Below are positions 26,556-35,679 of a stretch of DNA of 64,000 bases, piece after piece. Every line of letters begins with the position of its first letter. The first letter of the stretch is position 1. The position numbers and the translations under genes were made by a program. This stretch comes from JARRQJ01 sp963810615. GTDB lineage: Bacteria; Pseudomonadota; Gammaproteobacteria; DRLM01. Below the pieces are notes generated by a model that saw only the letters and a list, made by a program, of their open reading frames with translations, did not search any database and was not told the origin of the DNA. Location of the stretch: the NCBI GenBank assembly GCA_963810615.1, contig CAWEOA010000001.1, positions 186,001 to 250,000 on the forward strand, read 5' to 3'.

Positions 26556-27160
26556 TCGGACGTTTGCGCGGTATCCTGTTATGGAAGTCGGCGCCCCATG
26601 TGTTGATGGAGGTGCAGGGGGTGGGCTACGAAGTGGAGGTACCCTTCACAACCTTTTTCAAGCTGCCGACGGTAGGGCAGGAGGTGATGCTGCATACCCA
26701 CCTCATCGTGCGTGAAGACGCCCACATGCTCTACGGCTTTGCGACCGAGTCGGAGCGCGCCATGTTTCGCAATCTGATCAAGGTCAACGGCGTGGGGGCG
26801 AAGATGGCCGCCACCATCCTGTCGGGCATCGCCCCGGACGACTTCATTCGCTGCGTGCGGGATAACGATGTGGCGCGCCTGGTCAGGCTGCCGGGCGTAG
26901 GCAAGAAGACCGCGGAGCGCCTGGTGGTGGAAATGCGTGACCGCTTGGACGCCAAAACCGGCGGCGCGGCAGCGCCCTTGGAGGCCGGGTTGGGCGCGCC
27001 TCCCGTGGAATCCAACGCGGTGAACGATGCCATCAGCGCCATGGTGGCCCTGGGTTACAAGCCCGCCGATGCCAGCCGCATGGTGTTGCGGGTCAATAGC
27101 GAGGGGCTGGCCTGTGAAGAGATCATCCGCCGCGCTTTGCAGGCAGGATTAAAGGCTTAG
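26552..27160 (+). CDS. ruvA: Holliday junction branch-migration protein RuvA
   Basis: 202 residues (E. coli 203). Domain I is an OB fold (MIGRLRGILL), domain II holds two helix-hairpin-helix motifs (NGVGAKMAATIL, PGVGKKTAERLVVEM) that grip the junction DNA, a flexible linker rich in Ala/Gly/Pro follows, and domain III (NDAISAMVALGYKPADA) contacts RuvB. The start overlaps the ruvC stop, implying translational coupling. Confidence 0.96.
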   Translation: MIGRLRGILLWKSAPHVLMEVQGVGYEVEVPFTTFFKLPTVGQEVMLHTHLIVREDAHMLYGFATESERAMFRNLIKVNGVGAKMAATILSGIAPDDFIRCVRDNDVARLVRLPGVGKKTAERLVVEMRDRLDAKTGGAAAPLEAGLGAPPVESNAVNDAISAMVALGYKPADASRMVLRVNSEGLACEEIIRRALQAGLKA

Positions 27161-27253
27161 CGACTTATCGAAATGTTCCTTCTCGGATCGGAAACGGCCT
27201 TAGGATGAGGCTGTAAAGTAATGTCTTACTTCATTATTGATATTAATTTGATG

Positions 27254-27304
27254 CCCTCACCCCGAGCCTCAACCCTAAAGGGCATAAATCCCCGGGGGAG
27301 AGAG
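27254..27304. repeat. palindromic repeat between ruvA and ruvB
   Basis: CCCTCACCCCGAGCCTCAACCC followed by TAAAGGGCATAAATCCCCGGGGGAGAGAG. It combines the CCCTCACCC module seen in lhr with a GGGCATAAAT-CCC module seen at 22.97 and 23.13 kb. It separates ruvA from ruvB by about 200 bases. Confidence 0.6.
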
Positions 27305-27366
27305 TATTGCGTCAGCCTGTTTAGACAGAATTTGCTAGTCCTATTCACTCAGGGCATCATCTCACC

Positions 27367-28413
27367 ATGATTCATGACGACCGTATTACCTCCGCCCTGG
27401 ACAGGCCCGAAGACGAGGTCATCGACCGCGCCATCCGCCCCAAATCCCTGGCGGATTACGTGGGGCAGCCGGCGGTGCGCGAACAGATGGAGATATTCAT
27501 CCAGGCAGCCAAGCACCGCGGCGAGGCATTGGATCACACCCTGATCTTCGGTCCGCCGGGCCTGGGCAAGACCACCCTGGCCCATATCATCGCCAATGAA
27601 TTGGGTGCCAACCTGCGTCATACCGCGGGGCCGGTGCTGGAGCGGGCCGGCGATCTGGCGGCGATCCTCACCAATCTCGAGCCGCGCGATGTATTGTTCG
27701 TCGACGAGATCCACCGCCTCAACCCGGTGATCGAGGAGATCCTCTATCCCGCCATGGAGGATTATCAGCTCGATATCATGATCGGCGAAGGACCGGCGGC
27801 CCGTTCCATCAAACTGGACCTGCCCCCCTTCACCCTGGTGGGGGCGACCACCCGCGCCGGGCTGCTGACCTCGCCCTTGCGCGACCGCTTCGGTATCGTG
27901 CAGCGCCTGGAGTTTTATAGCGTCGACGATTTGATCACCATCGTGCAGCGCGCCGCCGCCATCCTCGGCCTGGCTCTGGACCGTGACGGCGCCACCGAGA
28001 TCGCGCGCCGTTCGCGAGGCACGCCGCGCATCGCCAACCGCCTGTTGCGCCGGGTACGGGATTACGCCGAGGTGAAGGCCGACGGCCGTATCAGCGGCAA
28101 CGTGGCGGATCGGGCCCTGGACCTGCTGGATGTGGATCACCAGGGTTTCGATATGATGGATCGCAAGCTGCTGCTCACAATCATCGAGAAGTTCGACGGC
28201 GGCCCTGTGGGGATAGACAACCTCAGTTCGGCCATCGGCGAGGAGCGAGGGACTATCGAGGATGTCCTGGAGCCCTATCTGATTCAGCAGGGCTTTCTGT
28301 TGCGCACCTCCCGCGGGCGGGTGGCGACCCGCCATGCCTATGCCCATTTCGGCCTGGCGCCGCCGCCAGCGGTGGAGCGCGAGTCGCTGGCCGATCTATT
28401 CGAGGACGGCTGA
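27367..28413 (+). CDS. ruvB: Holliday junction DNA helicase RuvB
   Basis: 348 residues (E. coli 336). AAA+ motor with Walker A GPPGLGKTT, Walker B VLFVDEIHRL, sensor 1 GATTRAG and the arginine-finger/sensor 2 GTPRIANRL, followed by a winged-helix C-domain (TSRGRVATRHAYAHFGL). With RuvA it drives branch migration. The ATG follows a CA-rich leader; the ~206-base gap after ruvA, containing a palindromic repeat, means it may use its own promoter. Confidence 0.97.
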   Translation: MIHDDRITSALDRPEDEVIDRAIRPKSLADYVGQPAVREQMEIFIQAAKHRGEALDHTLIFGPPGLGKTTLAHIIANELGANLRHTAGPVLERAGDLAAILTNLEPRDVLFVDEIHRLNPVIEEILYPAMEDYQLDIMIGEGPAARSIKLDLPPFTLVGATTRAGLLTSPLRDRFGIVQRLEFYSVDDLITIVQRAAAILGLALDRDGATEIARRSRGTPRIANRLLRRVRDYAEVKADGRISGNVADRALDLLDVDHQGFDMMDRKLLLTIIEKFDGGPVGIDNLSSAIGEERGTIEDVLEPYLIQQGFLLRTSRGRVATRHAYAHFGLAPPPAVERESLADLFEDG

Positions 28414-28681
28414 GCTTCAGTCCTGCTATTTTATGATGACGGTTACCAGGTGATTGTCGTCGTGTTGCGACAATCGTCGCTGCCGTGTCACAGCGGCGAC
28501 GCGGCGGATTTCAGCGCTGCATTCCTTGCCTTCTTTCCACGGCTACCCAAGGAAAAATCTCGTGATCGCATGCGGAAAGCGCCGCTGGCGAAAATACGCT
28601 AGAATATGGCGCCATGATGCGCGCACGACGTTGGTTTTGGAAACGTGTAGCCATTCGAGAAGACTCAGTTAGCGATGGAAT

Positions 28682-29158
28682 GTGGCGATGTTCGTGTGGC
28701 CGGTACGCGTCTATTATGAGGATACGGATAGCGGTGGTGTGGTTTACTACGCCAATTATCTCAAGTTTATGGAGCGTGCCCGCAGTGAATGGCTGCGCAG
28801 CCTGGGTGTCGAGCAGGACGAATTGTTAACGCGGGAAAGGATCATATTCGCAGTGCGTGCGGTGCAGGTGGATTACTTACAGTCGGCGCGATTTAACGAT
28901 GTGTTGTGGGTGACGGCGGAGATTGCGGAGCGGGGGCGAGCCAGTTTGAGCTTCAGCCAACGGGTAATGCGTCCCGGCAACGATGAACGCAGCAAGGCGC
29001 CGCAGGATATGGACGCCGAAGATTTCGCGGCCTTAACAGGAGATAAAAGTAAATTGTTGTGTTCCGGGCAAGTGAGGATTGCCTGTCTCGACGCAGTCAC
29101 CATGCGTCCCCGTTCCATTCCTTCCCATCTATTAGCGGAGATTTCCCGTGTCGGCTGA
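28682..29158 (+). CDS. ybgC: tol-pal system acyl-CoA thioesterase YbgC
   Basis: 158 residues, hot-dog fold. The catalytic motif YYEDTDSGGVVYYANYL lies near residues 10-26, with Asp in DTDSGG as the active residue; the C-terminal CSGQVRIACLDAVTMRPRSIP matches the family. It hydrolyses acyl-CoA or acyl-ACP linked to membrane lipid metabolism. The start may be GTG 28682 or ATG 28688. It leads the operon ybgC-tolQRAB-pal-cpoB, and its end overlaps the tolQ start. Confidence 0.94.
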   Translation: MAMFVWPVRVYYEDTDSGGVVYYANYLKFMERARSEWLRSLGVEQDELLTRERIIFAVRAVQVDYLQSARFNDVLWVTAEIAERGRASLSFSQRVMRPGNDERSKAPQDMDAEDFAALTGDKSKLLCSGQVRIACLDAVTMRPRSIPSHLLAEISRVG

Positions 29159-29822
29159 TTTGTCGATCATCAATTTGGTGTTGCACGCCAGCGTGCTGGT
29201 GCAGCTGGTCATGCTGTTGCTGTTGGGGCTGTCGGTGATGTCCTGGTTCGTGATCTTCCGCAAGCGGCAGATCATGATCGTGGCGCGGACGGCGGCGAAA
29301 CAGTTCGAGACGCGTTTCTGGTCGGGCGGCGACCTTGCCCAGTTCTATAAGGAACTCTCGGCACGCAGCGACCGCATGCGCGGTATGGAAGGCATCTTTC
29401 ACGCCGGCTTCAAGGAGTTCGTGCGCCTGCGCCAGCAGCCGGGGCTGGAAACGCGCGACATCCGCGAAGGCGTGCAGCGCGCCATGCGCGTGGCGCTGAA
29501 CCGCGAAACCGAGGCGCTGGAACACCATCTGCCCTTCCTCGCCACGGTGGGCTCCACCAGTCCTTATGTCGGTCTGTTCGGTACGGTGTGGGGCATCATG
29601 AACTCCTTTCATGCCCTGGGTAACGTCAATCAAGCCACTTTGGCCATGGTGGCGCCGGGGATTTCAGAGGCGCTGATAGCTACCGCCATGGGTCTGTTCG
29701 CCGCCATACCCGCGGTGATCGGTTATAACCGTTATTCCACGGAGACCGATCGGCTGGTGAATCGCTACGATAATTTTATGGAAGAGTTCTCATCGGTGCT
29801 GCAGAGGCAGCCTCATAGTTAA
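29148..29822 (+). CDS. tolQ: Tol-Pal system proton-channel subunit TolQ
   Basis: 224 residues (E. coli 230). Three TM helices: about 14-36, then, after a cytoplasmic domain, two helices around 135-158 (YVGLFGTVWGIMNSF) and 168-190 (ISEALIATAMGLFAAIPAVIGYNRY). With TolR it forms the proton-motive-force-driven motor that energises TolA for outer-membrane constriction at division. The GTG start at 29148 overlaps ybgC by 11 bases. Confidence 0.96.
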   Translation: MSADLSIINLVLHASVLVQLVMLLLLGLSVMSWFVIFRKRQIMIVARTAAKQFETRFWSGGDLAQFYKELSARSDRMRGMEGIFHAGFKEFVRLRQQPGLETRDIREGVQRAMRVALNRETEALEHHLPFLATVGSTSPYVGLFGTVWGIMNSFHALGNVNQATLAMVAPGISEALIATAMGLFAAIPAVIGYNRYSTETDRLVNRYDNFMEEFSSVLQRQPHS

Positions 29823-29833
29823 GGGGAATCGCC

Positions 29834-30274
29834 ATGGCCTTGCGTCGTGTCGGAAAAGGATTGATGGGCGATATCAATGTCGTGCCCTACATCGACGTGA
29901 TGTTGGTGCTGTTGGTGATCTTCATGATCACCGCGCCGCTGCTCACCCAGGGTGTGAAAGTCGATCTGCCCCAAGCCTCAGCCAATCCCATCGATCAAGA
30001 GGCCAAGGAGCCGTTGGTGGTGAGCGTGGATAAAGCGGGCAATCTCTATCTCAACCTGGGCGAGGATGAGAAAAAACCGGTGACCGATGAGGATCTGGTG
30101 CGCCGCGCAAGCTTGGTCCTGAAGCAACAGCCGGATGTGCCGGTGCTGGTGCGCGGCGATAAGGACGCGGCCTACGGCAAGGTGGTTTACGCCATGACCT
30201 TGTTGCAGCAGGCGGGTGCGCCCAGCGTGGGTCTGTCGACCCAGCCGCCGGAAAAATCGTCCCGGCGGCGTTAG
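29834..30274 (+). CDS. tolR: Tol-Pal system subunit TolR
   Basis: 146 residues. A single TM helix near 17-37 carries the essential Asp (NVVPYIDVMLVLLVIF), followed by a periplasmic domain with VKVDLPQA and the C-terminal VVYAMTLLQQAGAPSVGLST motif. It couples proton flow through TolQ to TolA. It lies 11 bases after tolQ. Confidence 0.96.
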   Translation: MALRRVGKGLMGDINVVPYIDVMLVLLVIFMITAPLLTQGVKVDLPQASANPIDQEAKEPLVVSVDKAGNLYLNLGEDEKKPVTDEDLVRRASLVLKQQPDVPVLVRGDKDAAYGKVVYAMTLLQQAGAPSVGLSTQPPEKSSRRR

Positions 30275-30337
30275 GCGCGACGACGAGAGAGGGTCTATTG
30301 AACAGAGTGATGGGTCGCCCGCGGCGATCGAGGTGAC

Positions 30338-31237
30338 ATGTTTAAAGAATTTTTGAAAAATCCTCGCGCGCTGGTGTATGCGGTATCGATCCATGTGGTC
30401 TTGTTGTTGATTTTGGTGATGAGCCTCAAGTGGAACACCAAGCCGGCGCCCTTGCAGGGCAGCGGCGATATCGTCAAGGCGGTGGTGATCGACGAGTCCA
30501 AGCTCCAGGAGGAGAAGCAGCGCAAGGCTCAGGAAGAACAGCGCAAACGCGACGCCGAGGAGGCCAAGCGCCGCGCGGCGGAACAGCAGCATCGGGCGGA
30601 AGTGCAAAAACAGCGCGCCGCTGAGCAGCGGCAGCGCGAGGCGCAGCAGGCGGCGGAGAAGAAGAAACAGCAGATAGCGGAGCAACAGCGCCAAGCCAAG
30701 ATCAAGGCGGTTAAAGAGGCCAAAGAACGCCAGCGCATCGCCGAGCAGAAGCGCCGGGCGGAACAGGAGGCCAAGCGCAAGGCCGCGGCAGAGGCAGAGG
30801 CCAAACGTCAGGCGGCGGAAGCCAAACGCAAGGCGGAAGAACAGCGCAAGGCCGACGAGGCGCGGCGTCAGCGCGAGAATCTGGAAATGATGAAGCAACA
30901 GATGGCGCAGGAGGAAGCGGATCGTGTAGCGCAGGCCAGGGCGGAGCAGCAGCGACGAGAATTGGCCGCCAAGATGAATCAGTACGCGCTACAGTTGCAG
31001 AACATAGTAAATCGCAATTGGATACGTCCACCTAGCGCTCGCGCCGGCTTGATTTGTACGGTGCATGTGCGAATGATTCCCGGCGGCACTGTGGTGGATG
31101 CGCACGTGACGAAGAGTAGCGGTGATGCCGCTTTTGACCATTCAGCGGAGACGGCAGTGTTGAAGTCGTCGCCTTTGCCGACACCGCCGGATCCGTCTCT
31201 GCGAGAGTTTGATTTTATATTTAATCCTGAGGGCTGA
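30338..31237 (+). CDS. tolA: Tol-Pal system protein TolA
   Basis: 299 residues. A TM anchor near residues 10-30, a very long Ala/Glu/Lys/Arg-rich helical domain (about 50-215, coiled-coil-like), and a small C-terminal domain III (about 215-299; NRNWIRPP, CTVHVRMIPGGTVVDAHVTKSSGD). It spans the periplasm from TolQR to TolB/Pal. Shorter than E. coli TolA (421), mainly in the helical stretch, which is common outside enterics. Confidence 0.94.
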   Translation: MFKEFLKNPRALVYAVSIHVVLLLILVMSLKWNTKPAPLQGSGDIVKAVVIDESKLQEEKQRKAQEEQRKRDAEEAKRRAAEQQHRAEVQKQRAAEQRQREAQQAAEKKKQQIAEQQRQAKIKAVKEAKERQRIAEQKRRAEQEAKRKAAAEAEAKRQAAEAKRKAEEQRKADEARRQRENLEMMKQQMAQEEADRVAQARAEQQRRELAAKMNQYALQLQNIVNRNWIRPPSARAGLICTVHVRMIPGGTVVDAHVTKSSGDAAFDHSAETAVLKSSPLPTPPDPSLREFDFIFNPEG

Positions 31238-31240
31238 ATT

Positions 31241-32536
31241 TTGAGTATATTTCAGCGATTTTGCGCGCCGCTTTTAGGCTGGTTATTACTGGTAGGTAAC
31301 GCGCATGCCGACCTGACCATCGAGATTACCCAAGGCGTAGTCGGGGCTACGCCCATCGCGGTGGTGCCCTTCGGTCCCGTCGGGGCGAATCTGCCGGTGG
31401 ATGTGGCGGATGTCATCAGTGCGGACTTGAAGCGCAGCGGCCGCTTTGCGCCGGTGGCGAGAAATGATTTGATCGCCCGCCCCTATGAGGCCTCACAGGT
31501 AAATTTCCGGGATTGGCGTCTGCTCAAGGCGGATAACCTGGTAATCGGCAAGGTTACCCCGTTCGGGGCGGGATATGTGGCGCAGTTCCAATTATTCGAT
31601 GTGTTTCGCGGTGTACAGTTGGCCGGGTACAGCATCCGCAGCGATGCCAAGAGCCTGCGCCGCACCGCGCATCAGATAGCCGACATGATTTATGAAACAC
31701 TCACCGGCGAGCCCGGCGCCTTCGCCACCCGTATCGCTTATATCACCGTGACCGCCGGCGGCGACGGCAAGCGGCACTATTCCCTGGAGGTGGCGGATTC
31801 CGATGGTTTCAATCCCCAGTCGGTGGTGCAATCCACTCAGCCCTTGATGTCGCCGGCCTGGTCGCCGGATGGCACGCATCTGGCCTATGTATCGTTCGAG
31901 AACAGGCGGCCGAAAATATTCGAGCAGGACCTGCGTACCGGTAAGCGGGATTTGATCGCGAGTTTCCCCGGGATCAACGGTGCGCCGGCCTGGTCGCCGG
32001 ATGGCACGCAAATGGCATTAGTACTCTCCAAGGACGGCAATCCTGAGATCTATGTAATGAATATGGAGACCAGACGGTTGCGGCGTTTGACCGACAGCCT
32101 CGGTATTGACACCGAACCGTCATGGTCGCCCGATGGTCGTTCTATTATATTTACCTCGGATCGGGGCGGGTCGCCGCAGATATATCGCATGTCGTCCAGG
32201 GGTGGGCATGCCGAGCGTCTGACCTTCGAAGGCAACTATAATGCACGGGCATCGTACTCCGCTGATGGCAAGAGCATCGGAATGGTGCATGGGACCGGCA
32301 ACCGCTTTCAGATCGCCGTGTTGAATCTGCAGAACGGCGCGATGCAGGTATTAACCGACGGTCCGCTTGACGAGTCGCCGAGCTTCGCGCCGAATGGTAG
32401 GATAATCATATATGCCGCCGAAGAAAAAAACCGTGGAGTGTTAGCAGAAGTATCCGTAGATGGCCGGGTGAAACAACGACTTTCAGCCAGAGAGGGTGAT
32501 GCACGGGAACCGGCGTGGGCACCCTTACGACAATAA
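31241..32536 (+). CDS. tolB: Tol-Pal system periplasmic protein TolB
   Basis: 431 residues (E. coli 430). Signal peptide to about residue 23 (GWLLLVGNAHA), an N-terminal domain, and a six-bladed beta-propeller with repeated PAWSPDGT / PSWSPDGR motifs (about 200-430). It binds Pal and TolA in the periplasm. The start is TTG 31241, three bases after the tolA stop; this fits the signal peptide. An ATG at the same place does not exist. Confidence 0.95.
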   Translation: MSIFQRFCAPLLGWLLLVGNAHADLTIEITQGVVGATPIAVVPFGPVGANLPVDVADVISADLKRSGRFAPVARNDLIARPYEASQVNFRDWRLLKADNLVIGKVTPFGAGYVAQFQLFDVFRGVQLAGYSIRSDAKSLRRTAHQIADMIYETLTGEPGAFATRIAYITVTAGGDGKRHYSLEVADSDGFNPQSVVQSTQPLMSPAWSPDGTHLAYVSFENRRPKIFEQDLRTGKRDLIASFPGINGAPAWSPDGTQMALVLSKDGNPEIYVMNMETRRLRRLTDSLGIDTEPSWSPDGRSIIFTSDRGGSPQIYRMSSRGGHAERLTFEGNYNARASYSADGKSIGMVHGTGNRFQIAVLNLQNGAMQVLTDGPLDESPSFAPNGRIIIYAAEEKNRGVLAEVSVDGRVKQRLSAREGDAREPAWAPLRQ

Positions 32537-32567
32537 ACCTAAGATCAATCGAGGACAGGAGCGCAAC

Positions 32568-33149
32568 ATGAACAAGTGGATAAAGGTCGGATTAATCATC
32601 ATTCCCGTATTGATGCTGGGAGCATGCGGTACAACCGGCGGCGTGAAGAAACAAGAGGGCGCCACCGAACAGGGCGGCGCAGCTCAGACGCCGGAATCCG
32701 CCACCACCACCGGAGTGGAATCGGGCGGCGGGGCGGAAGCGACACCCTTGCCCGGCGGCGATGCCGCCACCGGCATGGAAGCGAACGGGTCGCCTAGCGA
32801 CACCGAAGGGCTGTTATCCAAGAAGGTGGTCTATTTCGATTTCGACAGCAGCACCGTCCATGACGAGGATAGAGCCATCATTCAGGCCCACGCCGATTAC
32901 CTCGCACAGCACCCCACGGTCAAGGTGACCCTGGAAGGGCATACCGACGAGCGCGGTTCCCGTGAATACAACATCGGGCTGGGTGAGCGCCGCGCCAAGG
33001 CGGTGGCGGATATGATGAAGTTGATGGGGGTCTCCGCGGATCAGATCAGCACCGTGAGTTACGGTGAAGAGCGCCCCGCGGCCCTGGGTCATGATGAATC
33101 CGCATGGCATTTGAACCGCCGTGTTGAAATCGTTTACGGCGGACCGTAA
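32568..33149 (+). CDS. pal: peptidoglycan-associated lipoprotein Pal
   Basis: 193 residues. The signal peptide ends in the lipobox LGAC (lipidated Cys about residue 19); a Gly/Thr/Glu-rich linker follows, then an OmpA-like domain (about 80-190) with VYFDFDSS, the meso-diaminopimelate-binding TLEGHTDERGSREYNIGLGERRA and YGEERPA. It anchors the outer membrane to peptidoglycan and binds TolB. ATG 32568 has GAGGACAGGAG upstream; the in-frame start at 32496 lies inside tolB and is not used. Confidence 0.96.
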   Translation: MNKWIKVGLIIIPVLMLGACGTTGGVKKQEGATEQGGAAQTPESATTTGVESGGGAEATPLPGGDAATGMEANGSPSDTEGLLSKKVVYFDFDSSTVHDEDRAIIQAHADYLAQHPTVKVTLEGHTDERGSREYNIGLGERRAKAVADMMKLMGVSADQISTVSYGEERPAALGHDESAWHLNRRVEIVYGGP

Positions 33150-34048
33150 TGATGCGCGTCGTGCAGTGTGGCGTGCTGGCGGCGAGCATCTCGGCGCTGA
33201 CGGCGCCCGCCGCAGTGGCGGATACGCAGGGGGCGCCGGTGGTCACGGTAACGGGACAAGCCGCCGGGTCTTCCCTGGAGGCACGCGTTACCAAGCTGGA
33301 ACGGGTGTTGGACGGCCAGGCGCTGGCGGACCTGATGACGCGCATTCAGCGTCTGCAGGAGGACGTGCAGAAGCTGCGCGGCGACCTGGAAGTGCAGGGC
33401 AACGATATCAACGGCATCAAGCAGCGTCAGCGCGACTTGTACCTGGATATCGATAGGCGCCTGCAGCAGTTGGAGACCGCGACGGCAAATGCCAAGGCCG
33501 CCCCGGCGACTTCCCAGTCGCCGCAGGCGGCGCTACCGGTACCGGGTGTTACGCCCGCGCCAGGGGCCGGCGCGCCCATGCCAGCCATGGGCTCCACCGC
33601 GGCGCCGACCGCCGTGCCGGCACCGGCGACAGCTATGCCGACAACGCCGGCGGCCAATCCGGATCAGGAGCAGGCCGCCTATCAGAAGGCCTTCAATCTG
33701 CTCAAGGATGGTCATTACGATGACGCCATCGCCGCATTTCACGATATGCTCAGCACCTATCCGGGCGGCAAGCTGGAGGACAATGCCCAATATTGGATAG
33801 GCGAGGCGCACTTTGCGGCGCGGCGTTTCCGGGAAGCGGCGACTGAATTCGGCAAGGTGATCAATAATTATCCGCAAAGCCCTAAGGTGCCCGATGCCAT
33901 GTTGAAGCTGGGTTTCAGCTACTACGAACTCGCCGACTGGTCCAAGGCGCGGGATACCCTGGAACAACTCAAGGGACGCTATCCGCAAAGCACTGCCGCG
34001 CAGTTGGCCGACAGGCGTTTGCAGAAGATGAAGGCGGAAGGGCATTGA
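33149..34048 (+). CDS. cpoB: cell-division coordinator CpoB (YbgF)
   Basis: 299 residues. Signal peptide (to about residue 25), an N-terminal coiled coil (about 45-110, rich in Leu/Gln/Arg), an Ala/Pro-rich linker (about 115-170), then three TPR-like repeats (DQEQAAYQKAFNLLKDGHYDDAI onwards). It coordinates peptidoglycan synthesis with Tol-driven outer-membrane constriction. The ATG overlaps the pal stop (TAATG); the next codon is also ATG. Confidence 0.93.
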   Translation: MMRVVQCGVLAASISALTAPAAVADTQGAPVVTVTGQAAGSSLEARVTKLERVLDGQALADLMTRIQRLQEDVQKLRGDLEVQGNDINGIKQRQRDLYLDIDRRLQQLETATANAKAAPATSQSPQAALPVPGVTPAPGAGAPMPAMGSTAAPTAVPAPATAMPTTPAANPDQEQAAYQKAFNLLKDGHYDDAIAAFHDMLSTYPGGKLEDNAQYWIGEAHFAARRFREAATEFGKVINNYPQSPKVPDAMLKLGFSYYELADWSKARDTLEQLKGRYPQSTAAQLADRRLQKMKAEGH

Positions 34049-34120
34049 ACTGTAAGCTATCGGCGGTCAGCTTTCAGCCCTAAGCTTAGCGCTGGAAACT
34101 GATCGCTGACGGCATTCCCT

Positions 34121-34759
34121 ATGAACCTGCGTATCACCGAAATCTTTCTATCCTTGCAAGGCGAGAGCCGCACGGTTGGCATGCCCACGGTGTTCGTGCG
34201 CCTTACCGGTTGTCCGTTGCGTTGCCAGTATTGCGATACCGTCTATGCCTTCCACGGCGGGCAGTCACTGAGTCTCGCCGAAATCATGAAGCGGGTGGCA
34301 GAGTACGGTGTTCGCAATGTAACCGTCACCGGAGGGGAACCGTTGGCGCAAAAGGCCTGTTTTGCCCTGCTGACGCAATTATGCGACGCCGGTTATGAAG
34401 TCTCACTGGAGACCAGTGGCGCCATCGCTGTGGATGAGGTCGATCACCGCGTCAGCAAGGTGATGGATTTCAAGACTCCCGGTTCCGGTGAAGTTGCCAA
34501 GAATCGCTTTGCCAATGTCGAACATCTCGGTGCCCACGATCAAGTGAAGTTCGTGATTTGCGATCGCGCCGATTACGAATGGTCCAAGCAAGTGACCGCG
34601 GAGCAACGGCTCATCGAACGCTGCGAGGTTTTATTTTCTCCCAGCGCGCAACAACTGCCGGCCCGCGAACTGGCGGATTGGATCGTGGCCGATCGTCTCC
34701 CGGTGCGTTTCCAGATTCAGCTGCACAAATATCTGTGGGGCGACGAGGCGGGGCGGTAA
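34121..34759 (+). CDS. queE: 7-carboxy-7-deazaguanine synthase QueE
   Basis: 212 residues. Radical-SAM Cys residues are C31, C35 and C38 (CPLRCQYC), the short QueE arrangement, followed by a TGGEPLAQ motif that binds SAM. It converts 6-carboxy-tetrahydropterin to 7-carboxy-7-deazaguanine in queuosine synthesis. Partner queC follows after ~110 bases that contain a palindromic repeat. Confidence 0.95.
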   Translation: MNLRITEIFLSLQGESRTVGMPTVFVRLTGCPLRCQYCDTVYAFHGGQSLSLAEIMKRVAEYGVRNVTVTGGEPLAQKACFALLTQLCDAGYEVSLETSGAIAVDEVDHRVSKVMDFKTPGSGEVAKNRFANVEHLGAHDQVKFVICDRADYEWSKQVTAEQRLIERCEVLFSPSAQQLPARELADWIVADRLPVRFQIQLHKYLWGDEAGR

Positions 34760-34833
34760 CGAACCGCATCAAGATTCGAGCAAGGAATGGCAAGAACGAA
34801 GCATATCTGCTTGCACGGATGTCTCTCAAAATA

Positions 34834-34866
34834 CCCTCTCCCTCAGGGAGAGGGTAAGGGTGAGGG
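34834..34866. repeat. palindromic repeat directly upstream of queC
   Basis: CCCTCTCCCTCAGGGAGAGGG (a perfect 10-base stem with a 1-base centre) followed by TAAGGGTGAGGG. Same layout as the left arm at 15071-15106 in lhr. Its last bases run into the purine-rich stretch that serves as the queC ribosome-binding site. Confidence 0.8.
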
Positions 34867-34869
34867 GGA

Positions 34870-35577
34870 GTGATAGATGTGAACTTCGATAAGGATTTGA
34901 AAAAAGCGGTAGTGCTGGTCTCCGGCGGCCTGGATTCGGCCACCATCCTCGCCATGGCCCGCGCACAGACGTATGCCTGTTATGCCTTGAGTTTCGATTA
35001 CGGCCAACGTCATCGCGCCGAGTTACAGGCTGCGGCGCGGGTGGCGGCGGCCCTGGGGGCGGTGGAGCACAAGACTATCAGGCTGGACCTGCGGGGCATA
35101 GGCGGTTCCGCGCTGACTGACGCTGCCATCGCCGTGCCCGAGCAGGCCGGAGAGGGTATCCCGGTGACCTACGTACCGGCGCGCAATACCGTGTTCCTGG
35201 CCTTGGCCCTGGGCTGGGCGGAGGTGTTGGCGGCGCAGGACATCTTCATCGGCGTCAATGCAGTGGATTATTCGGGATATCCCGATTGCCGCCCCGAATT
35301 CATCGCCGCCTTTGAAAAAACCGCCAATCTCGCCACCAAAGCGGGAGTGGAGGGACGGCCGTTTCATATCCACACCCCGCTTATCCAGCTGAGCAAGGCC
35401 GAGATCATCCGCGAGGGGCTGCGCCTGGGGGTGGACTACGCCGTCACTGTGTCCTGTTATCAGGCCGATGAGCTGGGGCGTGCCTGCGGTCGTTGCGATT
35501 CGTGCCGTTTGCGTCGGCAGGGCTTTATCGCAGCGGCAGCGGCTGATCCCACGCCTTACGTCACGGATCGGCCCTGA
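34870..35577 (+). CDS. queC: 7-cyano-7-deazaguanine synthase QueC
   Basis: 235 residues. ATP-pyrophosphatase motif SGGLDS at residues 18-23, FDYGQRH, VPARNTVFL, and a C-terminal zinc-binding Cys cluster (SCYQ, CGRCDSC). It turns CDG into preQ0 with ATP and ammonia. The start is GTG 34870 or GTG 34879; GAGGGGGAG immediately upstream, derived from the repeat, resembles a Shine-Dalgarno sequence. Confidence 0.95.
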   Translation: MIDVNFDKDLKKAVVLVSGGLDSATILAMARAQTYACYALSFDYGQRHRAELQAAARVAAALGAVEHKTIRLDLRGIGGSALTDAAIAVPEQAGEGIPVTYVPARNTVFLALALGWAEVLAAQDIFIGVNAVDYSGYPDCRPEFIAAFEKTANLATKAGVEGRPFHIHTPLIQLSKAEIIREGLRLGVDYAVTVSCYQADELGRACGRCDSCRLRRQGFIAAAAADPTPYVTDRP

Positions 35578-35634
35578 GTCGGGCAAGTGTGAAGGGGTTG
35601 ATCCTCAATAATAGCGATTCTCATCAATAAGACA

Positions 35635-35664
35635 TTGAAGAGGAATGCGAAAAGCGGTTAAAAT
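35635..35664 (+). promoter_or_regulatory. sigma-70 promoter of tRNA-Lys
   Basis: TTGAAG (35635-35640), 18-base spacer, TAAAAT (35659-35664), followed by a GC-rich discriminator (GCCGCCC) as expected for a stringently controlled stable-RNA gene. The tRNA begins 16 bases after the -10 element. Confidence 0.65.
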
Positions 35665-35679
35665 GCCGCCCTTTCCGCG

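Noticed and set aside
34049..34120. Inverted repeat GTCAGCTTTCAG... after cpoB
   Set aside because: Imperfect, without a T-run; could be a repeat fragment but not enough to call a terminator.
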